A stretch of 49,762 nucleotides of DNA, from the NCBI RefSeq assembly GCF_051486985.1, contig NZ_JAHVDV010000036.1, forward strand, positions 1 to 49,762, read 5' to 3'. Below, in pieces: positions 16,530-25,571 of this stretch. The translations under genes and the position numbers were made by a program. The DNA comes from CBFFRJ01 sp051486985 (GTDB lineage: Bacteria; Pseudomonadota; Gammaproteobacteria; Enterobacterales; Enterobacteriaceae). Each line of letters begins with the position of its first letter. Position 1 is the first letter of the stretch. The notes under the pieces are model-generated. The model searched no databases. It saw only the letters and a program-made list of their open reading frames with translations, and had not been told where the DNA came from.

Positions 16530-17249
16530 GTGAATTCACTGTATACCGCTGAAGGTGTAATGGATAAACACTCGCTGTGGCAGCGTTATGTTCCGCTGGT
16601 GCGTCACGAAGCATTGCGCCTGCAGGTGCGTCTGCCGGCGAGTGTGGAACTGGACGATCTGCTACAGGCGGGCGGAATCGGGTTACTGAATGCAGTTGAC
16701 CGATACGACGCTCTGCAAGGAACGGCATTTACCACTTACGCAGTGCAGCGCATTCGTGGGGCCATGCTGGATGAATTGCGCAGCCGTGATTGGGTGCCGC
16801 GCAGTGTCCGGCGTAATGCCCGCGAAGTGGCACAGGCGATGGGGCAACTTGAACAAGAGCTGGGACGAAACGCAACGGAAACCGAAGTGGCGCAGCGTCT
16901 TGGTATCCCTGTTGAAGAGTACCGTCAGATGCTGCTTGATACGAACAACAGTCAACTTTTCTCCTATGACGAATGGCGAGAAGAGCATGGCGACAGTATT
17001 GAGCTTGTGACTGACGATCATAAACAGGAAAACCCGTTATTCCAGTTACTGGAAAGTAATTTGCGTCACCGCGTCATGGAAGCTATTGAATCCTTGCCGG
17101 AACGTGAACAACTGGTTCTGACCCTTTATTACCAGGAAGAGCTTAATCTCAAGGAGATTGGCGCGGTTCTGGAGGTCGGTGAGTCACGGGTAAGTCAGCT
17201 CCATAGTCAGGCTATTAAACGCTTACGTACCAAGCTGGGTAAGTTATAG
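16530..17249 (+). CDS. fliA: RNA polymerase sigma factor FliA (sigma28)
   Basis: A 239-residue flagellar sigma factor, the same length as E. coli FliA and near-identical to it (MNSLYTAEGVMDKHSLWQRY). Region 2 contains DLLQAGGIGLLNAVDRYD and FTTYAVQRIRGAMLDELRS. Region 4 contains LPEREQLVLTLYYQEELNLKEIG with the helix-turn-helix VGESRVSQLHSQAIKRLR. The start is GTG, as in E. coli, and the downstream ATG (16560) would remove conserved residues. It directs RNA polymerase to class 3 genes, including the flagellins at the left of this window, and is held inactive by the anti-sigma factor FlgM until the hook is complete. It is followed by fliZ after 60 nt as an fliAZ operon. Confidence 0.98.
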   Translation: MNSLYTAEGVMDKHSLWQRYVPLVRHEALRLQVRLPASVELDDLLQAGGIGLLNAVDRYDALQGTAFTTYAVQRIRGAMLDELRSRDWVPRSVRRNAREVAQAMGQLEQELGRNATETEVAQRLGIPVEEYRQMLLDTNNSQLFSYDEWREEHGDSIELVTDDHKQENPLFQLLESNLRHRVMEAIESLPEREQLVLTLYYQEELNLKEIGAVLEVGESRVSQLHSQAIKRLRTKLGKL

Positions 17250-17309
17250 GGTCGGTTGTCTGACAGCCCCTGGTAATGCCGCACAACGCATTGACAACCA
17301 GGAGTTATC

Positions 17310-17861
17310 ATGACGGTGCAGCAACCTAAAAGACGGCCACTAAGCCGCTACCTTAAAGACTTTAAACACAGCCAAACGCATTGTGCACATTGTCACAAGC
17401 TCCTCGACCGCATCACCCNGGTGCGTCGGGGGGAAATTGTGAACAAAATTGCGATTTCACGCCTCGACAGTTTGCTGGACGAAGCCGCCTGGCAACAGGA
17501 GCAAAAGGAGTGGGTTGCACTCTGTCGCTTCTGTGGCGATCTTCACTGCAAAGAACAGAGCGATTTTTTCGACATCATCGGTTTTAAGCAATTCCTCTTT
17601 GATCAAACTGAGATGAGCCACGGCACCGTGCGTGAGTACGTTGTCCGCCTGCGCCGTCTGGGTAATCACCTCACTGACCTGAATATCTCCCGCCATCTTC
17701 TGGATGAAGGGTTCCCGGATGAAAATCTTGAACCCTGGTTGCCCGCCACCAGCACCAATAATTACCGCATCGCACTGCGTAAATACGCACAGTTTAAAGC
17801 ACAGGCGCATTTTAACGTGGTGCAAAAAATCGCGGTCGGCGCAAGATCTGATATATATTAA
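17310..17861 (+). CDS. fliZ: Flagellar regulator FliZ
   Basis: A 183-residue DNA-binding regulator, the same length as E. coli FliZ and clearly homologous (RPLSRYLKDFKHSQTHCAHC; DFFDIIGFKQFLFDQTEMS; STNNYRIALRKYAQF). FliZ contains a recombinase-like helical DNA-binding domain and represses many RpoS-dependent genes, including curli and c-di-GMP genes, favouring motility over adhesion. Base 17419 is N, so codon 17418-17420 reads CNG. Leu (CTG) is expected from E. coli, and no stop codon is possible. Ribosome site CAGGAG lies before the ATG. The gene follows fliA in the same operon. Confidence 0.96.
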   Translation: MTVQQPKRRPLSRYLKDFKHSQTHCAHCHKLLDRITXVRRGEIVNKIAISRLDSLLDEAAWQQEQKEWVALCRFCGDLHCKEQSDFFDIIGFKQFLFDQTEMSHGTVREYVVRLRRLGNHLTDLNISRHLLDEGFPDENLEPWLPATSTNNYRIALRKYAQFKAQAHFNVVQKIAVGARSDIY

Positions 17862-17945
17862 AAATGAATAACATGTAACGGAAGGGTGCTTGTACTTTAT
17901 GACAAGCGCCTTACCCTGTGAAAAATTATCTCATTCGGGGTCACT

Positions 17946-18746
17946 ATGAAACTTGCACTTCTGGGACGTCAGGCATTACTGGGCGCGATGGCGGTTGCGC
18001 TGGTCGCGGGCATGAGCGTGAAAACCTTCGCGGCGGAAAATCTGCTCGCTAAGGTTAAAGAGCGCGGAACGTTGTTGGTTGGGCTCGAAGGCACCTACCC
18101 GCCGTTCAGTTTCCAGGGCGATGACGGCAAACTCACCGGCTTCGAGGTGGAGTTCGCGCAGGCGCTGGCGCAGCATCTCGGCGTGAAAGCGGATCTGAAG
18201 CCCACGAAATGGGATGGCATGCTGGCCTCTCTGGATTCAAAACGCATCGATGTGGTGATTAACCAGGTTTCTATCTCCGATGAACGCAAGAAAAAATATG
18301 ATTTCTCCACGCCTTATACGGTATCCGGTATTCAGGCGCTGGTGAAAAAAGGCAATGAAAGCGGCATAAAATCTTCAGCGGATTTAAAAGGTAAAAAAGT
18401 CGGTGTTGGCCTGGGAACCAACTACGAAGAGTGGCTGCGCAAGAACGTACAGGGCGTTGACATTCGTACTTACGATGACGATCCGACCAAATACCAGGAT
18501 CTGCGCGTCGGCCGTATCGATGCCATCCTGGTTGACCGTCTGGCGGCGCTGGATCTGGTGAAGAAAACCAAAGATACGCTGGCCGTTGCCGGGGAGGCTT
18601 TCTCCCGTCAGGAAGCGGGTGTTGCGCTGCGCAAAGATAACGATGACTTGCTAAAAGCTATTGATGCAGCAATGGCGGATATGCAGAAAGATGGCACCCT
18701 GAAAGCGCTGTCTGAAAAATGGTTTGGCGCTGACGTGACAAAATAA
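17946..18746 (+). CDS. tcyJ: L-cystine-binding periplasmic protein TcyJ (FliY)
   Basis: A 266-residue ABC transporter solute-binding protein, matching E. coli TcyJ/FliY in length and sequence. A signal peptide is visible (Met-Lys, Arg8, then a hydrophobic core LLGAMAVALVAGM, cleaved near TFAA). The mature part is a type SBP_bac_3 fold (GTYPPFSFQGDDGKLTGFEVEF; DVVINQVSISDERKKKYDFS; KVGVGLGTNYEEWL). It captures L-cystine and related sulfur compounds for TcyLN. In the fliZ-tcyJ gap, bases 17886-17909 can form a hairpin (GTGCTTGT/ACAAGCGC with one G-U pair), which may reduce read-through from fliAZ. A terminator follows the gene, so it is expressed apart from dcyD. Confidence 0.97.
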   Translation: MKLALLGRQALLGAMAVALVAGMSVKTFAAENLLAKVKERGTLLVGLEGTYPPFSFQGDDGKLTGFEVEFAQALAQHLGVKADLKPTKWDGMLASLDSKRIDVVINQVSISDERKKKYDFSTPYTVSGIQALVKKGNESGIKSSADLKGKKVGVGLGTNYEEWLRKNVQGVDIRTYDDDPTKYQDLRVGRIDAILVDRLAALDLVKKTKDTLAVAGEAFSRQEAGVALRKDNDDLLKAIDAAMADMQKDGTLKALSEKWFGADVTK

Positions 18747-18760
18747 GCGTCGGGGCTTGC

Positions 18761-18788
18761 AAAAGGCGCTAAATCTAGCGCCTTTTTT
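18761..18788 (+). terminator. Rho-independent terminator after tcyJ
   Basis: AAAAGGCGCTA-AATC-TAGCGCCTTTTTT, a perfect 11-bp stem with a T tract. Confidence 0.92.
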
Positions 18789-18841
18789 ATTTACGCGCGG
18801 TATGCGTGCATAATTAAAAAAAACCTGTAACCGGAGGATCC

Positions 18842-19828
18842 ATGTCCTTGCATAACCTGACCCGCTTTCCGCGACTGGAACTTATCGGCGCACCCACACC
18901 GCTGGAATATCTGCCCCGTTTTTCTGATTACCTGGGGCGCGATATTTTTATCAAGCGTGATGACGTCACCCCGATGGCAATGGGCGGCAATAAGCTGCGT
19001 AAACTTGAATTCCTCGCAGCAGATGCGCTGCGTGAAGGTGCTGATACCCTGATAACCGCAGGGGCGATTCAGTCAAACCATGTGCGTCAGACGGCGGCCG
19101 TAGCAGCAAAACTCGGGCTGAACTGCGTCGCGTTACTGGAAAATCCTCTTGGCACCCGCGCCGAAAATTACCTCACCAACGGTAATCGCCTGCTGCTGGA
19201 TCTGTTTAATACCCAAATTGAGATGTGTGAGGCGCTGACCGATCCGGTGCGTCAGCTTGAAGATCTCGCCACCCGTATTGAAGCCCAGGGTTATCGTCCC
19301 TATGTGATTCCGGTCGGGGGATCGAACGCACTGGGCGCACTGGGTTATGTTGAAAGTGCGCTCGAAATCGCCGGGCAATGTGAAGGGGCAGTCGGTCTCT
19401 CTTCGGTTGTGGTCGCTTCAGGGAGTGCGGGAACCCATGCCGGGCTTGCGGTGGGGCTGGAGCATCTTTTACCGGATGTCGAGTTGATCGGGGTGACCGT
19501 ATCGCGCAGTGTGGCAGAGCAGAAACCGAAAGTCATAGCGCTACAGCAGGCGGTGGCAAACGCTCTTGAGGTGGATGCGAAGGCTGATATCCTTTTATGG
19601 GATGACTATTTTGCGCCTGGTTACGGCGCACCTAATGACGAAGGCAGTGAAGCGGTAAAACTGCTGGCGCGACTGGAAGGGATTTTGCTCGACCCGGTCT
19701 ATACCGGTAAAGCAATGGCAGGACTTATCGATGGTATCAGCCAGAAACGGTTCAAAGATGAAGGACCGATTCTGTTTGTGCATACCGGCGGCGCACCGGC
19801 ACTTTTCGCTTACCATCCCCATGTTTAA
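18842..19828 (+). CDS. dcyD: D-cysteine desulfhydrase
   Basis: A 328-residue PLP enzyme of the ACC deaminase/D-cysteine desulfhydrase family that degrades D-cysteine to pyruvate, sulfide and ammonia. Length and sequence match E. coli DcyD. The PLP lysine is Lys51 in MAMGGNKLRKLEF. SNHVRQTAAVAAKLG and the glycine-rich VVVASGSAGTHAGLA loop hold the substrate and the cofactor phosphate. The ATG has GGAGGAT upstream. tcyL follows after only 21 nt, so the enzyme is made together with the cystine transporter, linking uptake to D-cysteine detoxification and sulfur supply. Confidence 0.97.
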   Translation: MSLHNLTRFPRLELIGAPTPLEYLPRFSDYLGRDIFIKRDDVTPMAMGGNKLRKLEFLAADALREGADTLITAGAIQSNHVRQTAAVAAKLGLNCVALLENPLGTRAENYLTNGNRLLLDLFNTQIEMCEALTDPVRQLEDLATRIEAQGYRPYVIPVGGSNALGALGYVESALEIAGQCEGAVGLSSVVVASGSAGTHAGLAVGLEHLLPDVELIGVTVSRSVAEQKPKVIALQQAVANALEVDAKADILLWDDYFAPGYGAPNDEGSEAVKLLARLEGILLDPVYTGKAMAGLIDGISQKRFKDEGPILFVHTGGAPALFAYHPHV

Positions 19829-19849
19829 TTGCAAGGCGTAGCAACCATC

Positions 19850-20518
19850 ATGCAAGAAAGCTTACAACTGATTCTGGACTCCGCGCCGTTTCTGCTGAAA
19901 GGGGCCGTATTTACCCTCCAGCTGAGCATCGGGGGCATGATTTTTGGCCTGTTGCTGGGATTTGTGCTGGCGCTGATGCGAATGTCTCCGGTCTGGCCGG
20001 TTCGCTGGCTGGCGCGCGTTTATATCTCGATTTTTCGCGGCACACCGCTTATCGCGCAACTTTTTATGATCTACTACGGTTTGCCCCAGTTTGGAATTGA
20101 GCTCGACCCGATCCCGGCGGCGATGATTGGGCTGTCGCTCAACACGGCGGCCTATACCTCTGAAACGCTTCGGGCAGCAATTTCGTCCATCGATAAGGGG
20201 CAATGGGAAGCGGCAGCCAGTATCGGTATGACGCCCTGGCAGACCTTACGACGTGCCATTTTACCGCAGGCAGCGCGCGTGGCCTTGCCGCCACTTAGCA
20301 ACAGTTTCATTAGCCTCGTAAAAGATACTTCTCTTGCCGCCACTATCCAGGTGCCGGAACTGTTCCGTCAGGCGCAGCTGATCACCTCGCGCACGCTGGA
20401 GGTCTTCACCATGTACCTTGCCGCCTCGCTGATCTACTGGGTGCTGGCGACCGTGCTTTCTGCGTTACAGAATTACTTTGAAAATCAGCTTAACCGTCAG
20501 GAGCGCGATCCCAAATGA
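19850..20518 (+). CDS. tcyL: L-cystine ABC transporter permease
   Basis: A 222-residue inner-membrane permease (formerly YecS) of the His/Glu/Gln/Arg/opine permease family. I chose the ATG at 19850 (MQESLQLIL), which gives the E. coli length. An in-frame TTG at 19829 would only add seven residues that overlap the dcyD-tcyL spacer. Several hydrophobic helices are visible (LSIGGMIFGLLLGFVLALM; MYLAASLIYWVLATVL). The EAA loop, which contacts the ATPase, is present (EAAASIGMTPWQTLRRAILPQA). The stop overlaps the tcyN start by four bases (ATGA), so translation is coupled. Confidence 0.96.
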   Translation: MQESLQLILDSAPFLLKGAVFTLQLSIGGMIFGLLLGFVLALMRMSPVWPVRWLARVYISIFRGTPLIAQLFMIYYGLPQFGIELDPIPAAMIGLSLNTAAYTSETLRAAISSIDKGQWEAAASIGMTPWQTLRRAILPQAARVALPPLSNSFISLVKDTSLAATIQVPELFRQAQLITSRTLEVFTMYLAASLIYWVLATVLSALQNYFENQLNRQERDPK

Positions 20519-21267
20519 GTGCCATCGAAGTTAAGAATCTGGTGAAAAAGTTTCATGGTCAGACGGTGCTGCACGGTATCGATCTTGAGGTAGAAGAAGG
20601 GGAGGTGGTGGCGATTATCGGGCCAAGCGGCTCTGGCAAAACCACGCTCCTGCGCAGCATTAATCTTCTGGAGCAGCCGGAAAACGGCACTATCCGGGTG
20701 GGGGAGATAACCATTGATACCGGGCGGGCATTGAGCCAGCAAAAGGGGCAAATTCGCCAGCTTCGTCAGCATGTCGGTTTCGTTTTCCAGAGTTTTAATC
20801 TCTTTCCCCATCGCACCGTGCTGGAAAACATTATCGAGGGGCCGGTGATTGTAAAAGGCGAGGCCAGGGAGGAGGCTGCCACCCGCGCCCGTGAACTGTT
20901 GGCGAAAGTGGGGCTGAGTGGCAAAGAGACCAGTTATCCTCGGCGTTTATCCGGGGGGCAGCAGCAGCGTGTCGCTATTGCGCGTGCGCTGGCGATGCGT
21001 CCGGAGGTAATCCTGTTTGATGAACCGACCTCAGCGCTCGATCCCGAACTGGTGGGCGAAGTGCTAAACACCATTCGCCAGCTGGCTCAGGAAAAACGCA
21101 CAATGGTTATTGTCACCCATGAGATGAGTTTTGCGCGCGATGTCGCAGACAGAGCCATCTTTATGGATCAAGGGCGGATTGTGGAGCAGGGGCCTGCCAG
21201 GTCGCTGTTTACCAATCCCCAGCAGCCGCGTACCCGTCAGTTTCTGGAAAAATTTCTGATGCAGTAA
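20515..21267 (+). CDS. tcyN: L-cystine ABC transporter ATP-binding protein
   Basis: A 250-residue ATPase (formerly YecC) that energises cystine import through TcyL. Walker A is GPSGSGKTT, the Q-loop is FQSFNLFPHRT, the ABC signature is LSGGQQQRVAIARALA, Walker B is VILFDEPTSALDPE, and the switch His is in VTHEMSFARDV. Length and order match E. coli. It overlaps tcyL by four bases and is the last gene of dcyD-tcyL-tcyN. Confidence 0.97.
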   Translation: MSAIEVKNLVKKFHGQTVLHGIDLEVEEGEVVAIIGPSGSGKTTLLRSINLLEQPENGTIRVGEITIDTGRALSQQKGQIRQLRQHVGFVFQSFNLFPHRTVLENIIEGPVIVKGEAREEAATRARELLAKVGLSGKETSYPRRLSGGQQQRVAIARALAMRPEVILFDEPTSALDPELVGEVLNTIRQLAQEKRTMVIVTHEMSFARDVADRAIFMDQGRIVEQGPARSLFTNPQQPRTRQFLEKFLMQ

Positions 21268-21271
21268 TGTG

Positions 21272-21306
21272 TTCAGGTTCAGAAGCGCCGCCTTTCTGAA
21301 CCTGAA
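21272..21306 (+). terminator. Hairpin after tcyN (probable transcript 3' end)
   Basis: Perfect 13-bp stem TTCAGGTTCAGAA / TTCTGAACCTGAA with a 9-nt loop, 5 nt after the stop. There is no T tract, so it could be a stabilising 3' end or a weak terminator. The following 250 nt up to sdiA are A+T-rich, presumably carry the sdiA promoter, and show nothing else I can support. Confidence 0.55.
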
Positions 21307-21555
21307 AATAAACCTTCTTAAAGCAAACTGCCGCCGGTGCGTTTATTACCGGCACATCCGTTATGGATATATTTGTGGGTATACAGCCCCATTACGCCTT
21401 TAATCGAACGCTTTTGCGTTTTACCACTATTAGCTGCCTTCCGCGGCCAACTAATTTGCCCTCTCTATGTTTTTTTACACTTATAAAAAAGTTTTATGTG
21501 TTAATTTAATGTATTCATAATAATGATTATTAATGGCAAGGGTGATATCCGTCAG

Positions 21556-22278
21556 ATGTGGGAGAATGACTTTTTTGCGTGGCGCAGGGATGTGTTGCTA
21601 CGTTTTCAGGAGATGACAAGTACAGAGGACGTTTATTCCGAGCTTAAGCGTCAGACGCAGGCCCTGGAATATGATTATTTTTCACTGTGTGTCCGACATC
21701 CGGTACCTTTTACGCGCCCTAAAATCAACGTTGAATCATCTTATCCTGATGTCTGGATGTCGCATTATCAGGCGGAGAACTATTTCGGCATCGATCCCGT
21801 ACTAAAGGCGGAGAATTTCTTACACGGCCATTTACCCTGGGATGATAAATTATTCCATGATGCACCAGTATTGTGGGATGCTGCCCGCGACCACGGTCTG
21901 CGAAAGGGCGTGACGCAGTGTCTGATGTTGCCTAATCATGCGCTGGGTTTCTTATCCGTCTCTCGCACCAGTCTGTTGGGTAAAACCCGTGAGGGTGAAG
22001 ATCTCGAACTGCGTCTACAACTGCTCGTTCAGGTGAGTCTGCTGGCCCTTGTGCGGCTGGGGGATGAGATGGTTATGGCGCCTGAAATGAAGTTCAGTAA
22101 ACGCGAAAAAGAGATCCTGAGATGGACGGCAGAAGGGAAAACCTCTGCGGAAATTGCGATTATCTTATCGATTTCTGAGAATACTGTGAATTTCCATCAG
22201 AAGAATATGCAGAAGAAGTTTAATGCACCGAACAAAACCCAGATTGCCTGTTATGCCGCTGCAACCGGCATGATTTGA
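21556..22278 (+). CDS. sdiA: LuxR-type quorum-sensing receptor SdiA
   Basis: A 240-residue transcription factor with an N-terminal autoinducer-binding domain (about 1-165: MWENDFFAWRRDVLLRFQEM; YDYFSLCVRHPVPFTRPK; WDAARDHGLRKGVTQCLMLPN) and a C-terminal LuxR helix-turn-helix (FSKREKEILRWTAEGKTSAE; SISENTVNFHQKNMQKK). I chose ATG 21556 because it gives exactly the E. coli length and lines up with the E. coli N terminus (MQDKDFFSWRR). An upstream in-frame ATG at 21523 would add 11 residues. SdiA detects acyl-homoserine lactones made by other species, as E. coli and Salmonella lack a synthase. No luxI-type gene is seen in this window. It is convergent with yecF. Confidence 0.96.
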   Translation: MWENDFFAWRRDVLLRFQEMTSTEDVYSELKRQTQALEYDYFSLCVRHPVPFTRPKINVESSYPDVWMSHYQAENYFGIDPVLKAENFLHGHLPWDDKLFHDAPVLWDAARDHGLRKGVTQCLMLPNHALGFLSVSRTSLLGKTREGEDLELRLQLLVQVSLLALVRLGDEMVMAPEMKFSKREKEILRWTAEGKTSAEIAIILSISENTVNFHQKNMQKKFNAPNKTQIACYAAATGMI

Positions 22279-22311
22279 GCATCCATGCCGTTCTGCGTGT
22301 CAGACGAAAGC

Positions 22312-22342
22312 CGGCTGCCAGCGATAAAACGCCACCAGCCGG
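22312..22342. terminator. Hairpin between convergent sdiA and yecF
   Basis: CGGCTG and CAGCCG arms lie either side of a 19-nt spacer, in the gap between the two convergent stop codons. The loop is long and there is no T run, so assignment as a terminator is tentative. Confidence 0.35.
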
Positions 22343-22348
22343 ATTCGC

Positions 22349-22573
22349 TTACTGACGGTAGGCCTGTTTAATCTGCTTAACGGTGTTTGAGAACACAGCT
22401 GCCTGAGAGGCATCTTCCAGACCAGCGATCTGTTTTTCCATTTTAAGGATCACCCGGCCCGCATCAGCCTGTCCCATCGCCTGCAACATCAGCGTGACCA
22501 TTGCTTTCAGGCAAGAGACTTCCTGAGCCAGTTCCTGGCTATTATCAGCAGTGGTGAAATCAGGGGTGCTCAT
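22349..22573 (-). CDS. yecF: DUF2594 family protein YecF
   Basis: A 74-residue cytoplasmic protein of unknown function, the same length and position (between sdiA and uvrY) as E. coli YecF. The sequence (DFTTADNSQELAQEVSCLKA...) has a long amphipathic helix typical of small coiled-coil proteins. Start: ATG with GAGGTAA upstream. It reads opposite to sdiA and uvrY. The conserved neighbourhood is the main basis for the name. Confidence 0.92.
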   Translation of the reverse strand: MSTPDFTTADNSQELAQEVSCLKAMVTLMLQAMGQADAGRVILKMEKQIAGLEDASQAAVFSNTVKQIKQAYRQ

Positions 22574-23032
22574 TTAATTACCTCGTTAAGTTACAGTGTC
22601 TTTGCGTGACATAGAATGTCAAAGCGGCGGAGTATACCACATGCTTTGCAAAAATCAGCAGCGGTTATTTTTTGATCGCATTGGGGTGGGTTTATTAAAT
22701 TAAACCTATTACCGTTATTCAAAAACGAATAGTGCTTAGCAAATATATGTTTTAACGAGGTGTCGCATCGGTTAATTATTGTTACAACTTCCATTTATAT
22801 TTTTCATCAGGATAAGCGCAGCGCTGCCAGTAAGTTTCTGCTTCACGCTTTCTAATCGCGCGGCCCATCACAGATTTATGCGGGACGTTTCCACACCATG
22901 TACAGGTTATTTTCCAAAAACGGAAGCTAAATTCGGCGCACGGCACTATTTACCTTTCATTACCTGGTTAAAAACCGTTACTATGAGCCAATTAGTTTGC
23001 AGCAGCGTCATCCCTCTTCTGGAGATATTCCT
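22574..23032. other. Divergent yecF-uvrY intergenic region (459 nt)
   Basis: It contains no coding sequence that I can support. It must hold the promoters for yecF (minus) and uvrY (plus). The first 230 nt next to yecF are A+T-rich. I could not identify a specific operator with confidence. Confidence 0.5.
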
Positions 23033-23686
23033 TTGATCAACGTACTTCTTGTTGATGACCACGAACTTGTGCGCGCAGGGATACGACGCATTCTTGAAGA
23101 CATTAAGGGCATAAAAGTTTCTGGCGAAGCGTGTTGCGGTGAGGATGCCGTAAAATGGTGCCGAAGCAATTCCGTCGATGTCGTACTGATGGATATGAAC
23201 ATGCCGGGTATTGGTGGCCTCGAAGCGACACGTAAAATTGTGCGATTAAACGTCGACACGAAAGTCATCATGCTGACCATTCATACTGAAAATCCTCTTC
23301 CAACAAAAGTTATGCAGGCGGGTGCGGCGGGCTATCTCAGTAAAGGTGCGGCCCCACAGGAAGTGGTAAACGCTATTCGTTCTGTCCATGCGGGTCAACG
23401 CTATATCGCCTCGGATATTGCCCAGCAAATGGCACTCAGTCAGATTGAGCCTGAAGCGGACTCCCCGTTTGAAAGTTTGTCGGAACGGGAATTGCAGATT
23501 ATGCTGATGATCACTAAAGGTCAGAAGGTCAATGAGATCTCTGAGCAACTGAACCTCAGCCCAAAAACGGTGAACAGTTATCGCTATCGTATGTTCAGTA
23601 AATTGAACATCCACGGTGATGTAGAACTGACCCACCTGGCAATTCGCCATGGTCTGTGCAATGCGGAGACGTTAGCAAGTCAGTGA
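23033..23686 (+). CDS. uvrY: Two-component response regulator UvrY
   Basis: A 217-residue NarL/FixJ-type regulator, partner of the sensor kinase BarA. It activates csrB/csrC and so counteracts CsrA. The receiver domain has the acidic pocket VDDHE, the phospho-acceptor Asp54 (VVLMDMNMPGIGG) and Lys in GYLSKGAAP. The C-terminal helix-turn-helix is LSERELQIMLMITKGQKVNEI...LSPKTVNSYRYRMFSKL. I chose the TTG start at 23033 (then INVLLVDDHE). It has GGAG 7 nt upstream and gives the E. coli N terminus, whereas the ATG at 22997 adds 12 non-homologous residues. The stop overlaps the uvrC start (GTGA). Confidence 0.95.
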   Translation: MINVLLVDDHELVRAGIRRILEDIKGIKVSGEACCGEDAVKWCRSNSVDVVLMDMNMPGIGGLEATRKIVRLNVDTKVIMLTIHTENPLPTKVMQAGAAGYLSKGAAPQEVVNAIRSVHAGQRYIASDIAQQMALSQIEPEADSPFESLSERELQIMLMITKGQKVNEISEQLNLSPKTVNSYRYRMFSKLNIHGDVELTHLAIRHGLCNAETLASQ

Positions 23687-25515
23687 ATGAAGTTTTCGAT
23701 TCCAAAGCCTTTCTTAAGACCGTAACCAGCAACCCCGGTGTTTACAGAATGTATGACGCCGGCGGAACTGTGATCTATGTAGGCAAAGCCAAAGATCTCA
23801 AAAAGCGTCTTTCCAGCTATTTTCGTAGTAATCTCGCTTCGCGAAAAACCGAAGCGCTGGTGGCGCAAATCCAGCAAATTGATGTTACGGTCACCCACAC
23901 CGAGACAGAAGCCCTGCTGCTTGAGCATAACTACATTAAGCTTTACCAGCCACGTTATAACGTGCTGCTGCGCGATGATAAATCTTATCCTTTCATCTTC
24001 CTGAGCGCGGATACCCACCCCCGGCTTGCCATGCACCGTGGAGCAAAGCACGCTAAAGGGGAGTATTTCGGTCCGTTTCCTAACGGTTACGCCGTACGCG
24101 AAACGCTGGCCCTGTTGCAAAAAATCTTTCCCGTCCGTCAGTGTGAAAACAGCGTTTACCGCAACCGTTCACGTCCCTGCCTGCAATATCAGATTGGCCG
24201 CTGCCTGGGACCTTGTGTCGCGGGACTGGTGAGCGAAGAGGAGTATGCGCAGCAGGTCGAGTATGTTCGGCTTTTCCTGTCCGGCAAGGACGATCAAGTT
24301 TTAACGCAACTTATCGCCAGAATGGAAAAAGCGAGCCAGTCACTGGAGTTTGAAGAAGCGGCGCGGATTCGCGATCAAATTCAGGCCGTGCGCCGCGTAA
24401 CGGAAAAACAGTTTGTTTCCAATACGGGCGACGATCTTGACGTCATTGGTGTCTCATTCGACGCGGGGATGGCGTGCGTTCATGTGCTCTTTATCCGCCA
24501 GGGTAAAGTGCTGGGAAGCCGCAGTTATTTCCCGAAAGTACCCGGCGGTACGGAGCTTGGCGAGGTGGTCGAGACCTTTGTCGGGCAATTTTATCTGCAG
24601 GGCAGTCAAATGCGCACCCTGCCTGGGGAAATTTTGCTCGACTTCAACCTCAGCGACAAAACGCTGCTTGCTGATTCACTCTCAGAACTGGCCGGTCGTA
24701 AGGTTAATGTGCAGACGAAACCGCGCGGCGATCGTGCCCGTTATCTAAAACTGGCGCGTACCAATGCGGCCATTGCGCTTAGTACTAAACTGGCGCAGCA
24801 ATCTACCGTCAGCCAGCGACTCACAGCCCTGGCTGCGCTGTTGAAAATGCCTGAAGTCAGACGTATGGAGTGTTTTGATATCAGCCATACCATGGGTGAA
24901 CAGACCGTCGCTTCCTGTGTGGTGTTTGATGCAAACGGCCCACTGCGAGCGGAGTACCGCCGGTACAATATTACCGGTATTACCCCGGGCGATGATTACG
25001 CGGCAATGAACCAGGTACTGCGTCGGCGCTATGGTAAAGCCATTGAAGAGAGCAAAATCCCGGATGTCATCCTCATTGATGGTGGTAAAGGACAGCTCGG
25101 GCAGGCAAAAGCCGTCTTTGCGGAACTCGATGTTCCCTGGGATAAACATCACCCGCTATTGCTCGGTGTGGCAAAAGGTGTGGATCGCAAAGCGGGCCTG
25201 GAAACGCTCTTTTTTGAACCGGAAGGGGAGGGATTCAGCCTGCCGCCGGATTCGCCTGCGCTGCATGTCATTCAGCATATTCGTGATGAATCCCACGATC
25301 ATGCGATTAGCGGTCACCGTAAAAAACGGGCAAAAGTGAAGAATACCAGTAGCCTGGAAACCATCGAAGGCGTCGGGCCGAAGCGCCGCCAGATGCTGCT
25401 AAAATACATGGGCGGTCTGCAAGGACTGGTAAACGCGAGCGTTGAAGAAATTGCAAAAGTGCCGGGCATCTCGCAAGGCCTGGCAGAAAAGATCTTCTAC
25501 TCGTTGAAACATTAA
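23683..25515 (+). CDS. uvrC: Excinuclease ABC subunit C
   Basis: A 610-residue nucleotide-excision-repair nuclease that makes both incisions around a lesion with UvrB. I chose the GTG at 23683, overlapping the uvrY stop, because it gives exactly the E. coli length; the ATG at 23656 lies inside uvrY. Domains: N-terminal GIY-YIG nuclease (GVYRMYDAGGTVIYVGKAKDLKKRL), a Cys-rich region (RPCLQYQIGRCLGPC), a UVR motif (SLEFEEAARIRDQIQAV), an RNase H-like 5' nuclease (MECFDISHTMGEQTVAS; VILIDGGKGQLGQAK), and a C-terminal helix-hairpin-helix pair (LETIEGVGPKRRQML; IAKVPGISQGLAEKI). It is co-transcribed with uvrY, as in E. coli. Confidence 0.97.
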   Translation: MNEVFDSKAFLKTVTSNPGVYRMYDAGGTVIYVGKAKDLKKRLSSYFRSNLASRKTEALVAQIQQIDVTVTHTETEALLLEHNYIKLYQPRYNVLLRDDKSYPFIFLSADTHPRLAMHRGAKHAKGEYFGPFPNGYAVRETLALLQKIFPVRQCENSVYRNRSRPCLQYQIGRCLGPCVAGLVSEEEYAQQVEYVRLFLSGKDDQVLTQLIARMEKASQSLEFEEAARIRDQIQAVRRVTEKQFVSNTGDDLDVIGVSFDAGMACVHVLFIRQGKVLGSRSYFPKVPGGTELGEVVETFVGQFYLQGSQMRTLPGEILLDFNLSDKTLLADSLSELAGRKVNVQTKPRGDRARYLKLARTNAAIALSTKLAQQSTVSQRLTALAALLKMPEVRRMECFDISHTMGEQTVASCVVFDANGPLRAEYRRYNITGITPGDDYAAMNQVLRRRYGKAIEESKIPDVILIDGGKGQLGQAKAVFAELDVPWDKHHPLLLGVAKGVDRKAGLETLFFEPEGEGFSLPPDSPALHVIQHIRDESHDHAISGHRKKRAKVKNTSSLETIEGVGPKRRQMLLKYMGGLQGLVNASVEEIAKVPGISQGLAEKIFYSLKH

Positions 25516-25571
25516 GGGCTCTGTAGCAACATAGGGTCAAAATTTACTAACAACAGACAGTTACCGTCATT

